Positions 8,632-17,879 of a stretch of DNA of 38,287 nt are shown one piece after another. The translations under genes were made by a program, and so were the position numbers. The DNA comes from an uncultured Pseudomonas sp. (GTDB lineage Bacteria > Pseudomonadota > Gammaproteobacteria > Pseudomonadales > Pseudomonadaceae). Location: assembly GCF_946885955.1 (NCBI RefSeq), contig NZ_CAMPHI010000045.1, forward strand, positions 1 through 38,287, written 5' to 3'. Under the pieces are notes generated by a model. It saw only the letters and a program-made list of their open reading frames with translations, had not been told where the DNA came from and did no database searches. Within the stretch, counting starts at the first letter, position 1, and every line of letters starts with the position of its first letter.

Positions 8632-8676
8632 CAGCTCGCGATTTACGCTACAGAACAATAATTTCGGAGTGAAACC

Positions 8677-9330
8677 TTGCCCCTTTTGGCAACTCAACGC
8701 TGGTTGCAAACGCATACCACCAGCCTGATCGCGATCGTATTGATTTTGCTAATGAGCGTCAGCCTGGCCTGGCAAACCGCCGGCTGGCTGCGCTTGCTGC
8801 GCGCGCCGGCACAACTCGAAGGCCAGAATGTGGAGCTGCAGCCCAGTGTCGCCTCTCGGCAGAACCTCGATCAGTTATTCGGCAGCAGCCGACAAACCGA
8901 TGACGGCCCAGTGCCTGCCACCCAATTGAGCCTGACCCTGCTGGGCAGCTTCGTGAATGCCGACCCCGAGCGCTCCAGCGCCATCATCCGCCGCGAAGGC
9001 AGCGAACCGCAGCGTTATGCAATCGATAGCGAAGTTTCCAATGGCGTTCATCTTGCGGCGGTCTATCCGGATCATGTCGAACTGCTGCGCAATGGCAAAA
9101 GAGAGAGCCTGACCTTCCCGCAACGCCAGAGCGGCGACAGCCAGTCGGTCTACAGCCATGCCGATGACGGGCAAAGTTCGGTCGACGAACTGAACCAGAT
9201 GGAAGCCGACAACCTCGCGCAACTTCGTGAGCGAATGGATGCCCTGCGAGAACAAATGGAAGCCTCCGGCAGCATGCCGCCAGAGGACGAGCCCACCGAC
9301 CAGCTTGATCAGACTATGGAAAGCGACTGA
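8677..9330 (+). CDS. gspC: type II secretion protein GspC (XcpP)
   Basis: GspC is a bitopic inner-membrane protein that connects the inner-membrane platform to the secretin GspD through its periplasmic homology region. The 217-residue product has a transmembrane helix at about 15-37 and a Pro-rich linker. The HR domain at about 85-150 includes LTLLGSFVNADPERSSAII. The C-terminal tail is acidic and coiled-coil-like, as in pseudomonad XcpP. The start codon is TTG, seven bases after GGAG. gspD follows three bases after the stop. Confidence 0.93.
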   Translation: MPLLATQRWLQTHTTSLIAIVLILLMSVSLAWQTAGWLRLLRAPAQLEGQNVELQPSVASRQNLDQLFGSSRQTDDGPVPATQLSLTLLGSFVNADPERSSAIIRREGSEPQRYAIDSEVSNGVHLAAVYPDHVELLRNGKRESLTFPQRQSGDSQSVYSHADDGQSSVDELNQMEADNLAQLRERMDALREQMEASGSMPPEDEPTDQLDQTMESD

Positions 9331-9333
9331 CCC

Positions 9334-11295
9334 ATGTTCCCGAAACTTTCTAGCCTCACCTTTGCCCTGCTCGCTGCCGGCTTCGTCGCCGCGCCGCTGC
9401 CGTTGAGCGCAGCGATCACGGCGGCAACGCCCGACAGCAGTCAGCAAGAAGAAACCTGGACGATCAACCTGAAAGGCGCCGATATCCGCGAATTCATTGA
9501 CCAGGTGGCGCAGATAAGCGGGGAAACCTTCGTCGTCGACCCGCGCGTGAAGGGACAGGTCAGCGTGGTGTCGAACACCCCGTTGTCGCTGAGCGAGGTC
9601 TACCAGTTGTTCCTCTCGGTGATGGCCACCCATGGCTTCAGCGTAATCACCCAGGACGGTCAGGCGCGTATCGTGCCCAACGCCGAAGCCAAGGCCGACG
9701 CCAGCAAAGGTGGCCGCAGCGGCCCGGACAGCCTGGAAACCCGCCTGATTCAGGTGCAGCATGGCTCCGCCACCGAACTGATCCCCCTGCTGCGCCCGCT
9801 GGTGCCGCAATACGGCCATCTGGCAGCGGTGACCTCGGCTAACGCGATCATCATCAGCGACCGTGCCGCCAATATCGAACGTATCGAAGACCTGCTGCAC
9901 CAGCTCGACCAGAAAAACCAGAATGACTACAGCGTGATCAACCTTCAGCATGCCTGGGTGATGGATACCGCCGAAGCCCTGAAGAACGCCATGGAGCGAG
10001 GTCAGGCCAAGGGCACATCGAGTACCCAGGTGATAGCCGACGCGCGCACAAATCGCTTGATCGTGCTGGGTCCGCCGGCGGCCCGAGCGAAAATGGTGGC
10101 CCTGGCAAAATCCCTGGACACGCCGACCAGCCGCTCGGCGAACACCCGGGTGATTCGCCTCCGGCACAACGATGCCAAGGCGCTGGCCGATACCCTCAAC
10201 GAAATTTCCGAAGGGTTGAAAGCCAAGGAAGGCGGTGAAGCCACGAGCGCGCCGCCACAGAACATCCTGATCCGCGCCGACGAGAGCCTCAATGCCCTGG
10301 TGCTCCTGGCGCCGCCGGACATGATAACCACCCTGGAGGATATCGTTCGCCAGCTCGACGTGCCGCGCGCGCAGGTGATGGTCGAGGCCGCGATCGTCGA
10401 GGTGTCGGGCGATGTCAGCGATGCGCTCGGCGTGCAATGGGCGGTCGATGCGCGGGGCGACCGCGGCGGCCTCGGCGGGGTGAATTTCGCCAATACCGGA
10501 CTCTCGGTCGGCACAGTGTTACAGGCCCTGCAGGATCGCGGTAACGACAGCGAAAGCAGCAGCTCGATCAACCTCCCGGATGGCGCCATCATCGGCCTCG
10601 GCACCGACAGCTTCGGCGTATTGGTCACTGCCCTGTCGTCCAACACCAAGAGTAACCTGCTGTCTACGCCCAGCCTGCTGACCCTCGATCACCAGGAAGC
10701 GGAAATCCTGGTCGGACAGAACGTACCCTTCCAGACCGGCTCCTTCACCACCAGCGCCTCGGGAGCGGACAACCCGTTCACCACCATCGAGCGCGAAGAC
10801 ATAGGCGTGACCCTCAAGGTCACCCCGCACATCAACGACGGTGCCAGCCTGCGCCTGGAGATCGAGCAGGAGATCTCCTCCATCGCCCCTACCACCCAAG
10901 GGGTCAGCGCGGTGGACCTGATCACCAACAAGCGCTCGATCAAGAGCACCATTCTCGCGGAGAACGGCCAAGTCATCGTGCTCGGCGGGCTGATTCAGGA
11001 CGACGTTACCCAGACCCATTCGAAAGTACCGCTGCTCGGCGATATCCCACTGCTGGGCAAACTGTTCCGCTCGACCAAGGACAGTCGCGTCAAACGCAAC
11101 CTGATGGTGTTCCTGCGGCCCACGGTGATTCGCGATGCGGCGGGCATGGCGGCACTATCCGGGCAGAAATACAGCGACATTCGGGTGCTCGGCAATATTC
11201 GCCAGGACTACAAGCCGGGAGTCTTGCCGCGCGACCCGACAGAGCTGTTCGATTCGAGCGATACGAAACAGCCGGCGATCGATCTGCGCCAATAA
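9334..11295 (+). CDS. gspD: type II secretion secretin GspD (XcpQ)
   Basis: GspD is the outer-membrane secretin through which folded exoproteins leave the cell. The 653-residue precursor has a Sec signal peptide (about 1-26) and an N0 domain with the NLKGADIREFIDQVAQISG motif. Three N domains follow, each with the typical LIPLLRPLVPQ or LDVPRAQVMVEAAIVEV signatures, and then the C-terminal secretin domain. That domain includes VGQNVPFQTG, GVTLKVTPHIN and NGQVIVLGGLIQDD. A terminal S-domain-like tail is present. gspC and gspD form a two-gene unit ending at the terminator at 11318-11352. No pilotin gene is in the window. Confidence 0.97.
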   Translation: MFPKLSSLTFALLAAGFVAAPLPLSAAITAATPDSSQQEETWTINLKGADIREFIDQVAQISGETFVVDPRVKGQVSVVSNTPLSLSEVYQLFLSVMATHGFSVITQDGQARIVPNAEAKADASKGGRSGPDSLETRLIQVQHGSATELIPLLRPLVPQYGHLAAVTSANAIIISDRAANIERIEDLLHQLDQKNQNDYSVINLQHAWVMDTAEALKNAMERGQAKGTSSTQVIADARTNRLIVLGPPAARAKMVALAKSLDTPTSRSANTRVIRLRHNDAKALADTLNEISEGLKAKEGGEATSAPPQNILIRADESLNALVLLAPPDMITTLEDIVRQLDVPRAQVMVEAAIVEVSGDVSDALGVQWAVDARGDRGGLGGVNFANTGLSVGTVLQALQDRGNDSESSSSINLPDGAIIGLGTDSFGVLVTALSSNTKSNLLSTPSLLTLDHQEAEILVGQNVPFQTGSFTTSASGADNPFTTIEREDIGVTLKVTPHINDGASLRLEIEQEISSIAPTTQGVSAVDLITNKRSIKSTILAENGQVIVLGGLIQDDVTQTHSKVPLLGDIPLLGKLFRSTKDSRVKRNLMVFLRPTVIRDAAGMAALSGQKYSDIRVLGNIRQDYKPGVLPRDPTELFDSSDTKQPAIDLRQ

Positions 11296-11317
11296 GGCCA
11301 GCCGTCAGCATCTAATC

Positions 11318-11352
11318 AAAAAAAACGCCGCTTGGATAAGCGGCGTTTTTTT
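11318..11352. terminator. bidirectional rho-independent terminator between gspD and metZ
   Basis: A 13-base stem, AAAAACGCCGCTT with AAGCGGCGTTTTT, encloses a GGAT loop (11334-11337). A-rich and T-rich flanks give U tracts on both strands. It lies between convergent gspD (ends 11295) and metZ (ends 11393), so it can stop both transcripts. Confidence 0.92.
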
Positions 11353-11392
11353 ATGCGTCAACAGCAGCGCGGCTCCGACCAGCAATCTTGCC

Positions 11393-12604
11393 TCAGAGCG
11401 CCGCCAAGCCCCGCGCCAGATCGGCCTGCAGATCGGCGAGATCTTCCAGGCCGACCGCCACGCGAATCAAATTGTCGCGAATCCCGGCACTGGCTCGCTC
11501 GGCTGGTGACAGACGGCCATGGGAGGTGGTCGCCGGGTGGGCGATGGTGGTTTTGGTGTCGCCCAGGTTGGTGGTGATGGAAATCACCCGGGTGGCATCG
11601 ATGAAGCGCCAGGCAGCCTCTTTGCCGCCCTTGACCTCGAAGCTGACCACGGCGCCGAAGGCGCTCTGCTGCCGCTTGGCCAGCTCATGCTGGGGATGGC
11701 TCGGCAGGCCGGCGTAATACACGTGCTCGACCCCCGGCTGCCGCTCCAGCCACTCGGCCAATTGCTGGGCGCTGGCGCAATGAGCCTGCATGCGTATACG
11801 CAAGGTCTCCAGGCCTTTGAGGAAGATCCAGGCATTGAACGGGCTGAGAGTCGGCCCGGCGGTACGCAGGAAGCCGACCAATTCCTTCATCAAGTCTGCC
11901 TTGCCCGCCACCACGCCGCCCATGCTGCGGCCTTGGCCGTCGATATACTTGGTCGCCGAGTGCATGACGATATCCGCACCGAGCTTCAGCGGCTGCTGCA
12001 GCGCCGGCGTGCAGAAACAGTTGTCCACCGCCAACAGCGCCCCTTTGGCATGAGCGATATCGGCCAATGCGGCGATATCGACCAGTTCGGCCAGGGGGTT
12101 GGATGGCGACTCGACAAACAGCAATTTGGTATTCGGCTTGCATGCGTCAGCCCAGGCTTGCAGGTCCGCCAGCGGCACGTAATCGACCTGAACACCGAAA
12201 CGCTTGAGGTACTTCTCGAACAGACTGATAGTCGAGCCGAACACACTGCGCGACACCAGCACATGGTCGCCGGCACTGCACAGGCTCATGACTATCGCCA
12301 GAATCGCCGACATGCCGGATGAGGTGGCGACGGCCTGCTCGGCGCCTTCCAGCGCGGCGATGCGCTCTTCGAAGGCGCGCACCGTGGGATTGGTGTAACG
12401 CGAATAGACGTTACCCGGCACCTCGCCGGCAAACCGCGCCGCAGCATCGGCCGCGGTACGGAATACATAGCTGGAAGTCGGGTAAATCGCTTCGCTATGC
12501 TCGCCCTCAGGCGAGCGACGCTGGCCGGCACGTACTGCCAGGGTATCGAAACCCACGCCTTCCAGATCGCTATCCAGGCGCCCTGCTTGCCACTCTTGCG
12601 TCAT
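11393..12604 (-). CDS. metZ: O-succinylhomoserine sulfhydrylase MetZ
   Basis: MetZ is a PLP enzyme of methionine synthesis that makes homocysteine directly from O-succinylhomoserine and sulfide. The 403-residue product is a Cys/Met-metabolism PLP enzyme. It has the substrate/cofactor motif YSRYTNPT (about 67-74), TSSGMSAI near the phosphate site, and the Schiff-base lysine in HSATKY (Lys219). The ATG follows GAGG by seven bases. It lies downstream of purF, separated by a REP-like palindrome. The assignment as MetZ rather than cystathionine gamma-synthase rests on the sequence as I recognise it and the conserved purF-metZ neighbourhood. Confidence 0.94.
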   Translation of the reverse strand: MTQEWQAGRLDSDLEGVGFDTLAVRAGQRRSPEGEHSEAIYPTSSYVFRTAADAAARFAGEVPGNVYSRYTNPTVRAFEERIAALEGAEQAVATSSGMSAILAIVMSLCSAGDHVLVSRSVFGSTISLFEKYLKRFGVQVDYVPLADLQAWADACKPNTKLLFVESPSNPLAELVDIAALADIAHAKGALLAVDNCFCTPALQQPLKLGADIVMHSATKYIDGQGRSMGGVVAGKADLMKELVGFLRTAGPTLSPFNAWIFLKGLETLRIRMQAHCASAQQLAEWLERQPGVEHVYYAGLPSHPQHELAKRQQSAFGAVVSFEVKGGKEAAWRFIDATRVISITTNLGDTKTTIAHPATTSHGRLSPAERASAGIRDNLIRVAVGLEDLADLQADLARGLAAL

Positions 12605-12620
12605 ATTCCCACCTCATACC

Positions 12621-12686
12621 GTGGCCCGGGTGCAATCCGGGTCGATTCCTTCGCTCGATAAGGTCCCCGGATTGCATCCGGACTAC
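12621..12686. repeat. REP-like palindrome in the purF-metZ gap
   Basis: The left arm GTGGCCCGGGTGCAATCCGG (12621-12640) faces a right arm at 12665-12686. Its reverse complement reads GTAGTCCGGATGCAATCCGG, so most bases pair. The same core, GTAGCCCGGATGCAATCCGGG, recurs at 34465-34535. This is a dispersed intergenic repeat family member that could form a hairpin in the purF-metZ transcript. Confidence 0.75.
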
Positions 12687-12697
12687 AAGCTTGCCGC

Positions 12698-14203
12698 TTA
12701 ATTGTTATACAGATCGATGATCGCACTGACCGCCTGGGACTTGACCTTGGTCGCATCGTTGCGCGCCTGCTCGATCTTGTTCAGGTAATGCTCGTCGATA
12801 TCCCCGGTGACGTATTGACCGTCGAACACCGCGCAATCGAAAGCATCGATTTTCACCTTGCCGCCGCCGACCGCTTCGATCAGATCGGGCAGATCCTGAT
12901 ACACCAGCCAATCGGCGCCAATCAGCTCGGCGACTTCTTCGGTGCTGCGGTTGTGCGCGATCAGCTCATGGGCGCTGGGCATATCGATGCCGTAAACGTT
13001 CGGGTAGCGCACCGCCGGTGCGGCCGAACAGAAGTAGACGTTCTTCGCCCCGGCTTCGCGGGCCATCTGGATGATCTGCTTGCAGGTGGTGCCACGCACG
13101 ATGGAGTCGTCCACCAGCATGACGTTCTTGCCGCGGAACTCCAGTTCGATGGCATTGAGCTTCTGCCGCACGGATTTCTTCCGCGCCGCCTGCCCCGGCA
13201 TGATGAAGGTACGGCCGATATAACGGTTTTTGACGAAGCCCTCACGGAACTTCACGCCCAGGTGGTTGGCCAGCTCCAGCGCCGAAGTGCGGCTGGTGTC
13301 GGGAATCGGGATGACCACATCGATGTCGTGATTCGGGCGTTCGCGCAGAATCTTGTCGGCTAATTTCTCGCCCATCCGCAAACGCGCCTTGTATACCGAA
13401 ACGCCGTCCATGATCGAATCGGGACGGGCCAGGTAGACGTGCTCGAAGATGCACGGCGAGAACTGCGGGTTGCTCGCGCACTGACGGGTCGAAAGCTTGC
13501 CGTCCTCGGTGATGTAAACCGCCTCGCCCGGCGCCAGATCGCGGATCAGGGTGAAACCCAAAACGTCCAGGGACACGCTTTCCGAGGCGATCATGTACTC
13601 GACGCCTTCGTCGGTGTGACGCTGGCCGAAGACGATCGGGCGGATGCCATGGGGGTCGCGGAAACCGACGATGCCATAACCGGTGATCATCGCCACCACC
13701 GCATAACCGCCGATGCAACGATCATGCACTCCGCTGACCGCGGCGAACACATCGTCCTCGCTCGGCTGCAACTTGCCGCGCTGCGCCAACTCGTGGGCGA
13801 ACACGTTGAGCAGCACTTCCGAGTCGGAATTGGTGTTCACATGGCGCAGATCGGACTCGTAGATTTCCTTGGCCAACTGCTCGACGTTGGTCAGATTGCC
13901 GTTGTGCGCCAGGGTGATGCCGTAAGGTGAGTTGACGTAGAACGGCTGTGCCTCGGCCGAACTGGAACTGCCCGCGGTCGGGTAACGCACATGGCCGATA
14001 CCCATGTGGCCAACCAGGCGCTGCATATGACGCTGGTGAAACACGTCGCGCACCAGGCCGTTGTCCTTGCGCAGGAACAACCTGCCATCATGGCTGGTGA
14101 CGATACCGGCAGCATCCTGGCCGCGGTGCTGCAGGACGGTGAGGCCGTCATACAGCGCCTGATTGACGTTCGATTTACCGACGATGCCGACAATGCCGCA
14201 CAT
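12698..14203 (-). CDS. purF: amidophosphoribosyltransferase PurF
   Basis: PurF catalyses the first committed step of purine synthesis, PRPP plus glutamine to phosphoribosylamine. The 501-residue protein starts MCGIVGIVG, so Cys2 becomes the N-terminal nucleophile of the glutaminase domain after Met removal. This decides the start at 14203 over a TTG three codons upstream. An AGGGG lies nine bases before it. The glutaminase domain is followed by a phosphoribosyltransferase domain with the PRPP loop [13 protein letters not shown]. It is downstream of cvpA, the usual arrangement. Confidence 0.98.
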   Translation of the reverse strand: MCGIVGIVGKSNVNQALYDGLTVLQHRGQDAAGIVTSHDGRLFLRKDNGLVRDVFHQRHMQRLVGHMGIGHVRYPTAGSSSSAEAQPFYVNSPYGITLAHNGNLTNVEQLAKEIYESDLRHVNTNSDSEVLLNVFAHELAQRGKLQPSEDDVFAAVSGVHDRCIGGYAVVAMITGYGIVGFRDPHGIRPIVFGQRHTDEGVEYMIASESVSLDVLGFTLIRDLAPGEAVYITEDGKLSTRQCASNPQFSPCIFEHVYLARPDSIMDGVSVYKARLRMGEKLADKILRERPNHDIDVVIPIPDTSRTSALELANHLGVKFREGFVKNRYIGRTFIMPGQAARKKSVRQKLNAIELEFRGKNVMLVDDSIVRGTTCKQIIQMAREAGAKNVYFCSAAPAVRYPNVYGIDMPSAHELIAHNRSTEEVAELIGADWLVYQDLPDLIEAVGGGKVKIDAFDCAVFDGQYVTGDIDEHYLNKIEQARNDATKVKSQAVSAIIDLYNN

Positions 14204-14248
14204 GTGACACAACCCCTACTGAGTGGAACGGATTAATTCTTCAAGCGC

Positions 14249-14803
14249 TCAGGGCAGTTTCGGCCCGGAGAGCACTTCTTTGAACGACAGCTCGGCCGGC
14301 GCACTGACGCCGCTGGCGAGCCATTGACTGGACAAACCCAGAATCAGATTTTTCGACCAGTCCGCAACCATTAAAAAATGCGGCAATAACGTCGACTGCC
14401 GCCACCACGGGTCTTCCTGCACCGGCGCCAGGCTCAACAGCCCGACCAGCACCACAACCAGCAGCCCTCCGCGCGCAGCGCCAAACACCATACCCAGGAA
14501 GCGATCGGTGCCGGACAAACCGGTCACGCGGATCAGCTCGCCGATCAGATAATTGATCAGCGCCCCAACCAGAAGGGTCACGATAAAGAGTATGGCGCAG
14601 GCGGCTATCACACGGGCCGAGGGTGTTTCGATCCAGCCGTCGAGGTGGTGCGACAGCGCGCCACCGAACATCCAGGCAACCGCACCGGCGATAATCCAGG
14701 TGAGCAAAGACAGGGCTTCCTTGACGAAGCCGCGGCTCAAACTGATCAGACTCGATACGACAATGACGGCGATAATCGCCCAATCGACCCAGGTGAATGC
14801 CAC
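14249..14803 (-). CDS. cvpA: CvpA family membrane protein
   Basis: CvpA is an inner-membrane protein named for its role in colicin V production in E. coli; its molecular function is poorly defined. The 184-residue product begins MAFTWVDWAIIAVIV, has about four hydrophobic segments in the first 130 residues, and carries the family signature SRGFVKEALSLLTWI. The start codon appears to be GTG with only a weak ribosome site. It sits 45 bases upstream of purF and is probably cotranscribed with it, which is common in proteobacteria. Confidence 0.94.
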   Translation of the reverse strand: MAFTWVDWAIIAVIVVSSLISLSRGFVKEALSLLTWIIAGAVAWMFGGALSHHLDGWIETPSARVIAACAILFIVTLLVGALINYLIGELIRVTGLSGTDRFLGMVFGAARGGLLVVVLVGLLSLAPVQEDPWWRQSTLLPHFLMVADWSKNLILGLSSQWLASGVSAPAELSFKEVLSGPKLP

Positions 14804-14833
14804 GTTGCAGATTACCGACGGGAAAGGCGCTGT

Positions 14834-14859
14834 ATTTTAACAGAGCCCCCACCCGGGGG
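14834..14859 (-). promoter_or_regulatory. GC hairpin and -10-like box upstream of cvpA
   Basis: The plus strand holds CCCCC (14846-14850) and GGGGG (14855-14859) around an ACCC loop. Just downstream in the minus direction is TAAAAT (14834-14839), a 5 of 6 match to a -10 box. No good -35 is at the right distance. It may be a promoter, or a terminator-like hairpin lacking a clear U tract. Confidence 0.25.
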
Positions 14860-14903
14860 TAAGCAAAGGATTAGCAGACGAGCGAAAAGCTCGAATATCG
14901 CAC

Positions 14904-15491
14904 CTAGCTACGCTCAGGTTGAAAACGCACGACGAAGCCATTGAGTTTGTGCTGACGATTCAGCTGGTCGCGCAGGCGATTGGCCTCGGCGCGCTCGACC
15001 AGCGGCCCGACAAACACCCTGTTCATCCCGTCGAAACTGCGGATATAGGCGTTATACCCCTGACTGCGCAGGGTCTTCTGCAGGTTTTCCGCGCCGCTGC
15101 GACTGGACAGGCTGGCCAATTGCACCGACCAACTGACCGGCAGACTATTGGCATCCAGACGAGGTGCGGGAGCGGGTGCGACGGCCGCCGGCTCCGGCTG
15201 GGACGGCTGGACCGGTTCGGCGGATGGAACCGGCGTCTGAGCGACCGGCGCAGGCGGCTCGATGGATTCGGGAATGGGCTCGTCGGGCAGCGCCTGCGGA
15301 TCAGGCACTATCACCGGCTGCATCTCTATCTGCGGCATGGCTGGCGTATCCGGCATCGCCGGTGCATCGACCACGACGTGGCGCAGCTCGTTCTCGCGCG
15401 ACAGCAGCATCGGCAGGAAGATCACCGCCAGCGCCACCAGAACCAGCGCCCCGACCATGCGCTGCATCAATCCCTTATCCAGCAAAGCCAT
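14904..15491 (-). CDS. DedD-like SPOR-domain membrane protein
   Basis: The 195-residue protein has a membrane anchor at about 10-30 and a Pro/Ala-rich periplasmic linker (about 40-112). A C-terminal SPOR domain follows at about 118-193 (VSWSVQLASLSSRSGAENLQ). SPOR domains bind septal peptidoglycan with denuded glycan strands, so a role at the division site like that of DedD is likely. I chose ATG 15491 ([10 protein letters not shown]); upstream in-frame sequence lies inside folC and looks non-coding. The gene overlaps the end of folC by 17 bases. The folC-SPOR-cvpA-purF order is conserved in pseudomonads and enterics. Confidence 0.9.
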   Translation of the reverse strand: MALLDKGLMQRMVGALVLVALAVIFLPMLLSRENELRHVVVDAPAMPDTPAMPQIEMQPVIVPDPQALPDEPIPESIEPPAPVAQTPVPSAEPVQPSQPEPAAVAPAPAPRLDANSLPVSWSVQLASLSSRSGAENLQKTLRSQGYNAYIRSFDGMNRVFVGPLVERAEANRLRDQLNRQHKLNGFVVRFQPERS

Positions 15492-16782
15492 CCTGCACAT
15501 CCCCATTGGCATGGCAGACCAGCCAATCCAGGGCCTCGGCCACGCAGTAAAAAGATCCGAACAGCAGAATTTCATCTTCTGCCGCAGCACGCTCGCATTG
15601 TGCCTGCAACGCCGCCTTCACATCAGCATAAGTCGTTACTTGCGCCCCACAGTTCAGCAAATACGCCTGCAGCTCGGCGGCCGGTCGACTCCGCTCGGTC
15701 GGCAGTGGCGCCACCGCCCAATCAGCCACCTCAGTCAGCAGCGGCGCCACGACGCCAGGCAAGTCCTTGTCGGCCAGCAAACCGAACACCGCCAAGCGCC
15801 GACCACTCACGGGCCTGTCGGCCAGGCGCTGCGCCAGATACTCCGCAGCATGCGGATTATGCCCAACATCGAGCAGCAGTGTCAGCGGCTTGCCCCGCCA
15901 ATTCAGGCTGCGTCGGTCCAGACGGCCAGTCACCCGCGTATGCGTCAGGGCGCTGACCAACTGGGAACGCTTCCAGGGCAACCCCATCAACGCAAAGGCT
16001 TGCATAGCCAGAGCGGCATTTTCCATAGGCAGATCGAGCAACGGCAAGTTTTCCAAGCGCAGCGGATAGCCCTGAGCATCGACTCCGTACCAGCTCCAGC
16101 TTTGCCCGTCGACGCTCAGGTCATAGTCGCGCCCACGCAGGAAGAATGGCGCGTCCAGCAGCGCGACCTGCTGCAACAGCGTTTCTGGCGGGTCGAGATC
16201 GCCGCACAAGGCCGGTTTGCCGGCGCGATAGATACCGGCTTTTTCATAAGCCACGGAGTCGCGGGTATCGCCCAGCCACTCGGCATGATCGAGCCCGATA
16301 CTGGTGATTATCGACAGATCCGCATCGATCAGATTGACCGCATCCAGGCGGCCGCCCAGGCCGACTTCCAATACCAGCGCATCCAGGCCGGCACGCCGAA
16401 ACAGCCAGAAGGCGGCCAGGGTACCCATTTCGAAATAGGTCAGGGAGATCTCGCCACGCGCTGCTTCAACCGCAGCGAAGGCCTCGCAGAGCGCAGCATC
16501 GTCGGCTTGCTTGCCGGCAATTTGCACACGCTCGTTATAGCGCAGGAGGTGCGGCGAGCTGTAAACCCCTACGCGCAACCCCTGGGCTTGCAGCAGTTCG
16601 GCGAGAAAAGCGCAGGTCGAGCCTTTGCCATTGGTGCCGGATACGGTCACCACGCGAGGCGCGATCTGCTCCAGCCCAAGGCGCTGTGCCACGGCCCTGG
16701 AGCGATCCAAACCCATCTCGATTGCCGAGGGGTGCAGACGCTCCAGATAGGCCAGCCACTCGGCCAGAGTGCGCTCGGTCAT
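15475..16782 (-). CDS. folC: bifunctional dihydrofolate/folylpolyglutamate synthase FolC
   Basis: FolC adds glutamate to dihydropteroate to make dihydrofolate and extends the polyglutamate tail of folates. The 435-residue protein has the Mur-ligase-type P-loop GTNGKGST (about 49-56), the following [15 protein letters not shown] segment, the [13 protein letters not shown] motif, and a C-terminal Mur ligase domain ([11 protein letters not shown]). Its ATG overlaps the accD stop by four bases (16779-16782), implying cotranscription and translational coupling with accD. That pairing is typical. Confidence 0.97.
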   Translation of the reverse strand: MTERTLAEWLAYLERLHPSAIEMGLDRSRAVAQRLGLEQIAPRVVTVSGTNGKGSTCAFLAELLQAQGLRVGVYSSPHLLRYNERVQIAGKQADDAALCEAFAAVEAARGEISLTYFEMGTLAAFWLFRRAGLDALVLEVGLGGRLDAVNLIDADLSIITSIGLDHAEWLGDTRDSVAYEKAGIYRAGKPALCGDLDPPETLLQQVALLDAPFFLRGRDYDLSVDGQSWSWYGVDAQGYPLRLENLPLLDLPMENAALAMQAFALMGLPWKRSQLVSALTHTRVTGRLDRRSLNWRGKPLTLLLDVGHNPHAAEYLAQRLADRPVSGRRLAVFGLLADKDLPGVVAPLLTEVADWAVAPLPTERSRPAAELQAYLLNCGAQVTTYADVKAALQAQCERAAAEDEILLFGSFYCVAEALDWLVCHANGDVQDGFAG

Positions 16783-17663
16783 GCAGTGACCGGCAGCACG
16801 ACAGGGGACGGCAACTGCATCAGTTGCGCCAGCAAACGAGCCAGGCGCGGACGCAGCTCCGCACGATGAATGATCATATCGATAGCGCCATGCTCGAGCA
16901 GGAACTCGCTACGCTGAAAACCTTCCGGCAGCTTTTCGCGTACGGTCTGCTCGATGACGCGAGGGCCGGCAAAACCGATCAACGCGCGCGGTTCGCCGAC
17001 TATCACATCGCCCAGCATCGCCAGACTGGCGGAAACGCCGCCGTAAACCGGATCAGTCAGCACCGAGATAAAGGGCACGCCCTCCTCGCGCAAGCGCGCC
17101 AGCACCGCGGAGGTCTTGGCCATTTGCATCAAGGAGATCAACGCTTCCTGCATGCGCGCGCCACCGGATGCCGAGAAACATACCAGCGGGCAGCGCTGCT
17201 CGAGCGCCACATTGGCGGCACGCACGAAGCGTTCGCCGACAACCGCGCCCATGGAGCCGCCCATAAAGGAAAACTCGAAGGCACAGGCCACCACCGGCAT
17301 GCTTTCCAAAGTGCCGCGCATGGCAATCAGGGCATCCTTCTCGCCCGTCTGCTTTTGCGCAGCGGCCAGGCGATCCTTGTACTTCTTGCCATCGCGGAAC
17401 TTCAAACGGTCGACCGGCTCCAGCTCGGCGCCGATCTCTTCACGACCGTCGGCATCGAGAAAGATATCCAGACGCGAACGCGCGTCGATACGCATGTGAT
17501 GGTTGCACTTCGGGCAAACATCCAGGGTCTTGAGCAGCTCCGGCTTGTACAGCACGGCATCGCAGGAGGGGCACTTGTGCCAAAGGCCTTCGGGCACCGA
17601 ACTCTTCTGCACCTCGGAACGCATGATCGATGGAATCAGTTTGTCTACCAACCAGTTGCTCAT
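16779..17663 (-). CDS. accD: acetyl-CoA carboxylase carboxyltransferase subunit beta AccD
   Basis: AccD is the beta subunit of the carboxyltransferase that makes malonyl-CoA for fatty-acid synthesis, working with AccA. The 294-residue product has the N-terminal zinc ribbon CPSC (31-34) and CPKC (50-53), followed by a crotonase-fold domain with [11 protein letters not shown] and the oxyanion region [20 protein letters not shown]. The start at 17663 gives the family N-terminus [17 protein letters not shown] and has GAAGAG just upstream. Open frame upstream to 17777 lacks family similarity. A 216-base gap separates it from trpF, in which I see no gene. Confidence 0.97.
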   Translation of the reverse strand: MSNWLVDKLIPSIMRSEVQKSSVPEGLWHKCPSCDAVLYKPELLKTLDVCPKCNHHMRIDARSRLDIFLDADGREEIGAELEPVDRLKFRDGKKYKDRLAAAQKQTGEKDALIAMRGTLESMPVVACAFEFSFMGGSMGAVVGERFVRAANVALEQRCPLVCFSASGGARMQEALISLMQMAKTSAVLARLREEGVPFISVLTDPVYGGVSASLAMLGDVIVGEPRALIGFAGPRVIEQTVREKLPEGFQRSEFLLEHGAIDMIIHRAELRPRLARLLAQLMQLPSPVVLPVTA

Positions 17664-17879
17664 GCTCTTCATTCTCCAAAACAGTGGGATCGAATAGGTC
17701 GGCACTGTGGAATCTTGCCGACATATCCAAGCGAATTCATAGGTGCAGCTCAACAGGGGCCGGCTCTTGCAATACACCCGCCACCTTGGTCTTGACTGCC
17801 ACAGGCGTCACCGCGGCCTGTGTAACAGGACTATGGACGGCCCAGCCGGGAGCGTCGTCACATCGCCCTGCGCGCATGC

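Larger units (their letters stand above)
8059..8676. other. 618-base divergent intergenic region between gspE and gspC
   Basis: I see no convincing gene here. A plus-strand open frame at 8188-8568 encodes an Arg/Ser/Pro-rich peptide that resembles nothing I know and has no ribosome site. The region holds candidate promoters for both arms (8121-8150 minus, 8603-8631 plus). It also has a weak inverted pair CTTGCC/GGCAAG at 8281-8286 and 8303-8308. The space is long for two promoters, so operator sites or a small RNA cannot be excluded. Confidence 0.5.

Noticed and set aside
8621..8637. CTGTCTATGATCAG as a possible lux-type quorum-sensing box before gspC
   Set aside because: The spacing is CT-N10-AG instead of CT-N12-AG, the arms are short, and it overlaps the -10 box, so it is better explained as promoter sequence.
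8875..10437. 520-codon minus-strand open frame opposite gspC/gspD
   Set aside because: It lies antisense to the clearly coding gspD, is rich in His, Gln and Arg as expected for an antisense frame, and shows no domain.
15492..15590. Longer start for the SPOR-domain gene (33 extra codons)
   Set aside because: The extra codons lie inside folC, carry Cys/Trp-rich non-conserved sequence, and would place a non-membrane stretch before the anchor.
17664..17777. Upstream extension of accD by 38 codons
   Set aside because: The zinc-ribbon family N-terminus starts at MSNWLVDK, and the extra part has no similarity to the family and no better ribosome site.
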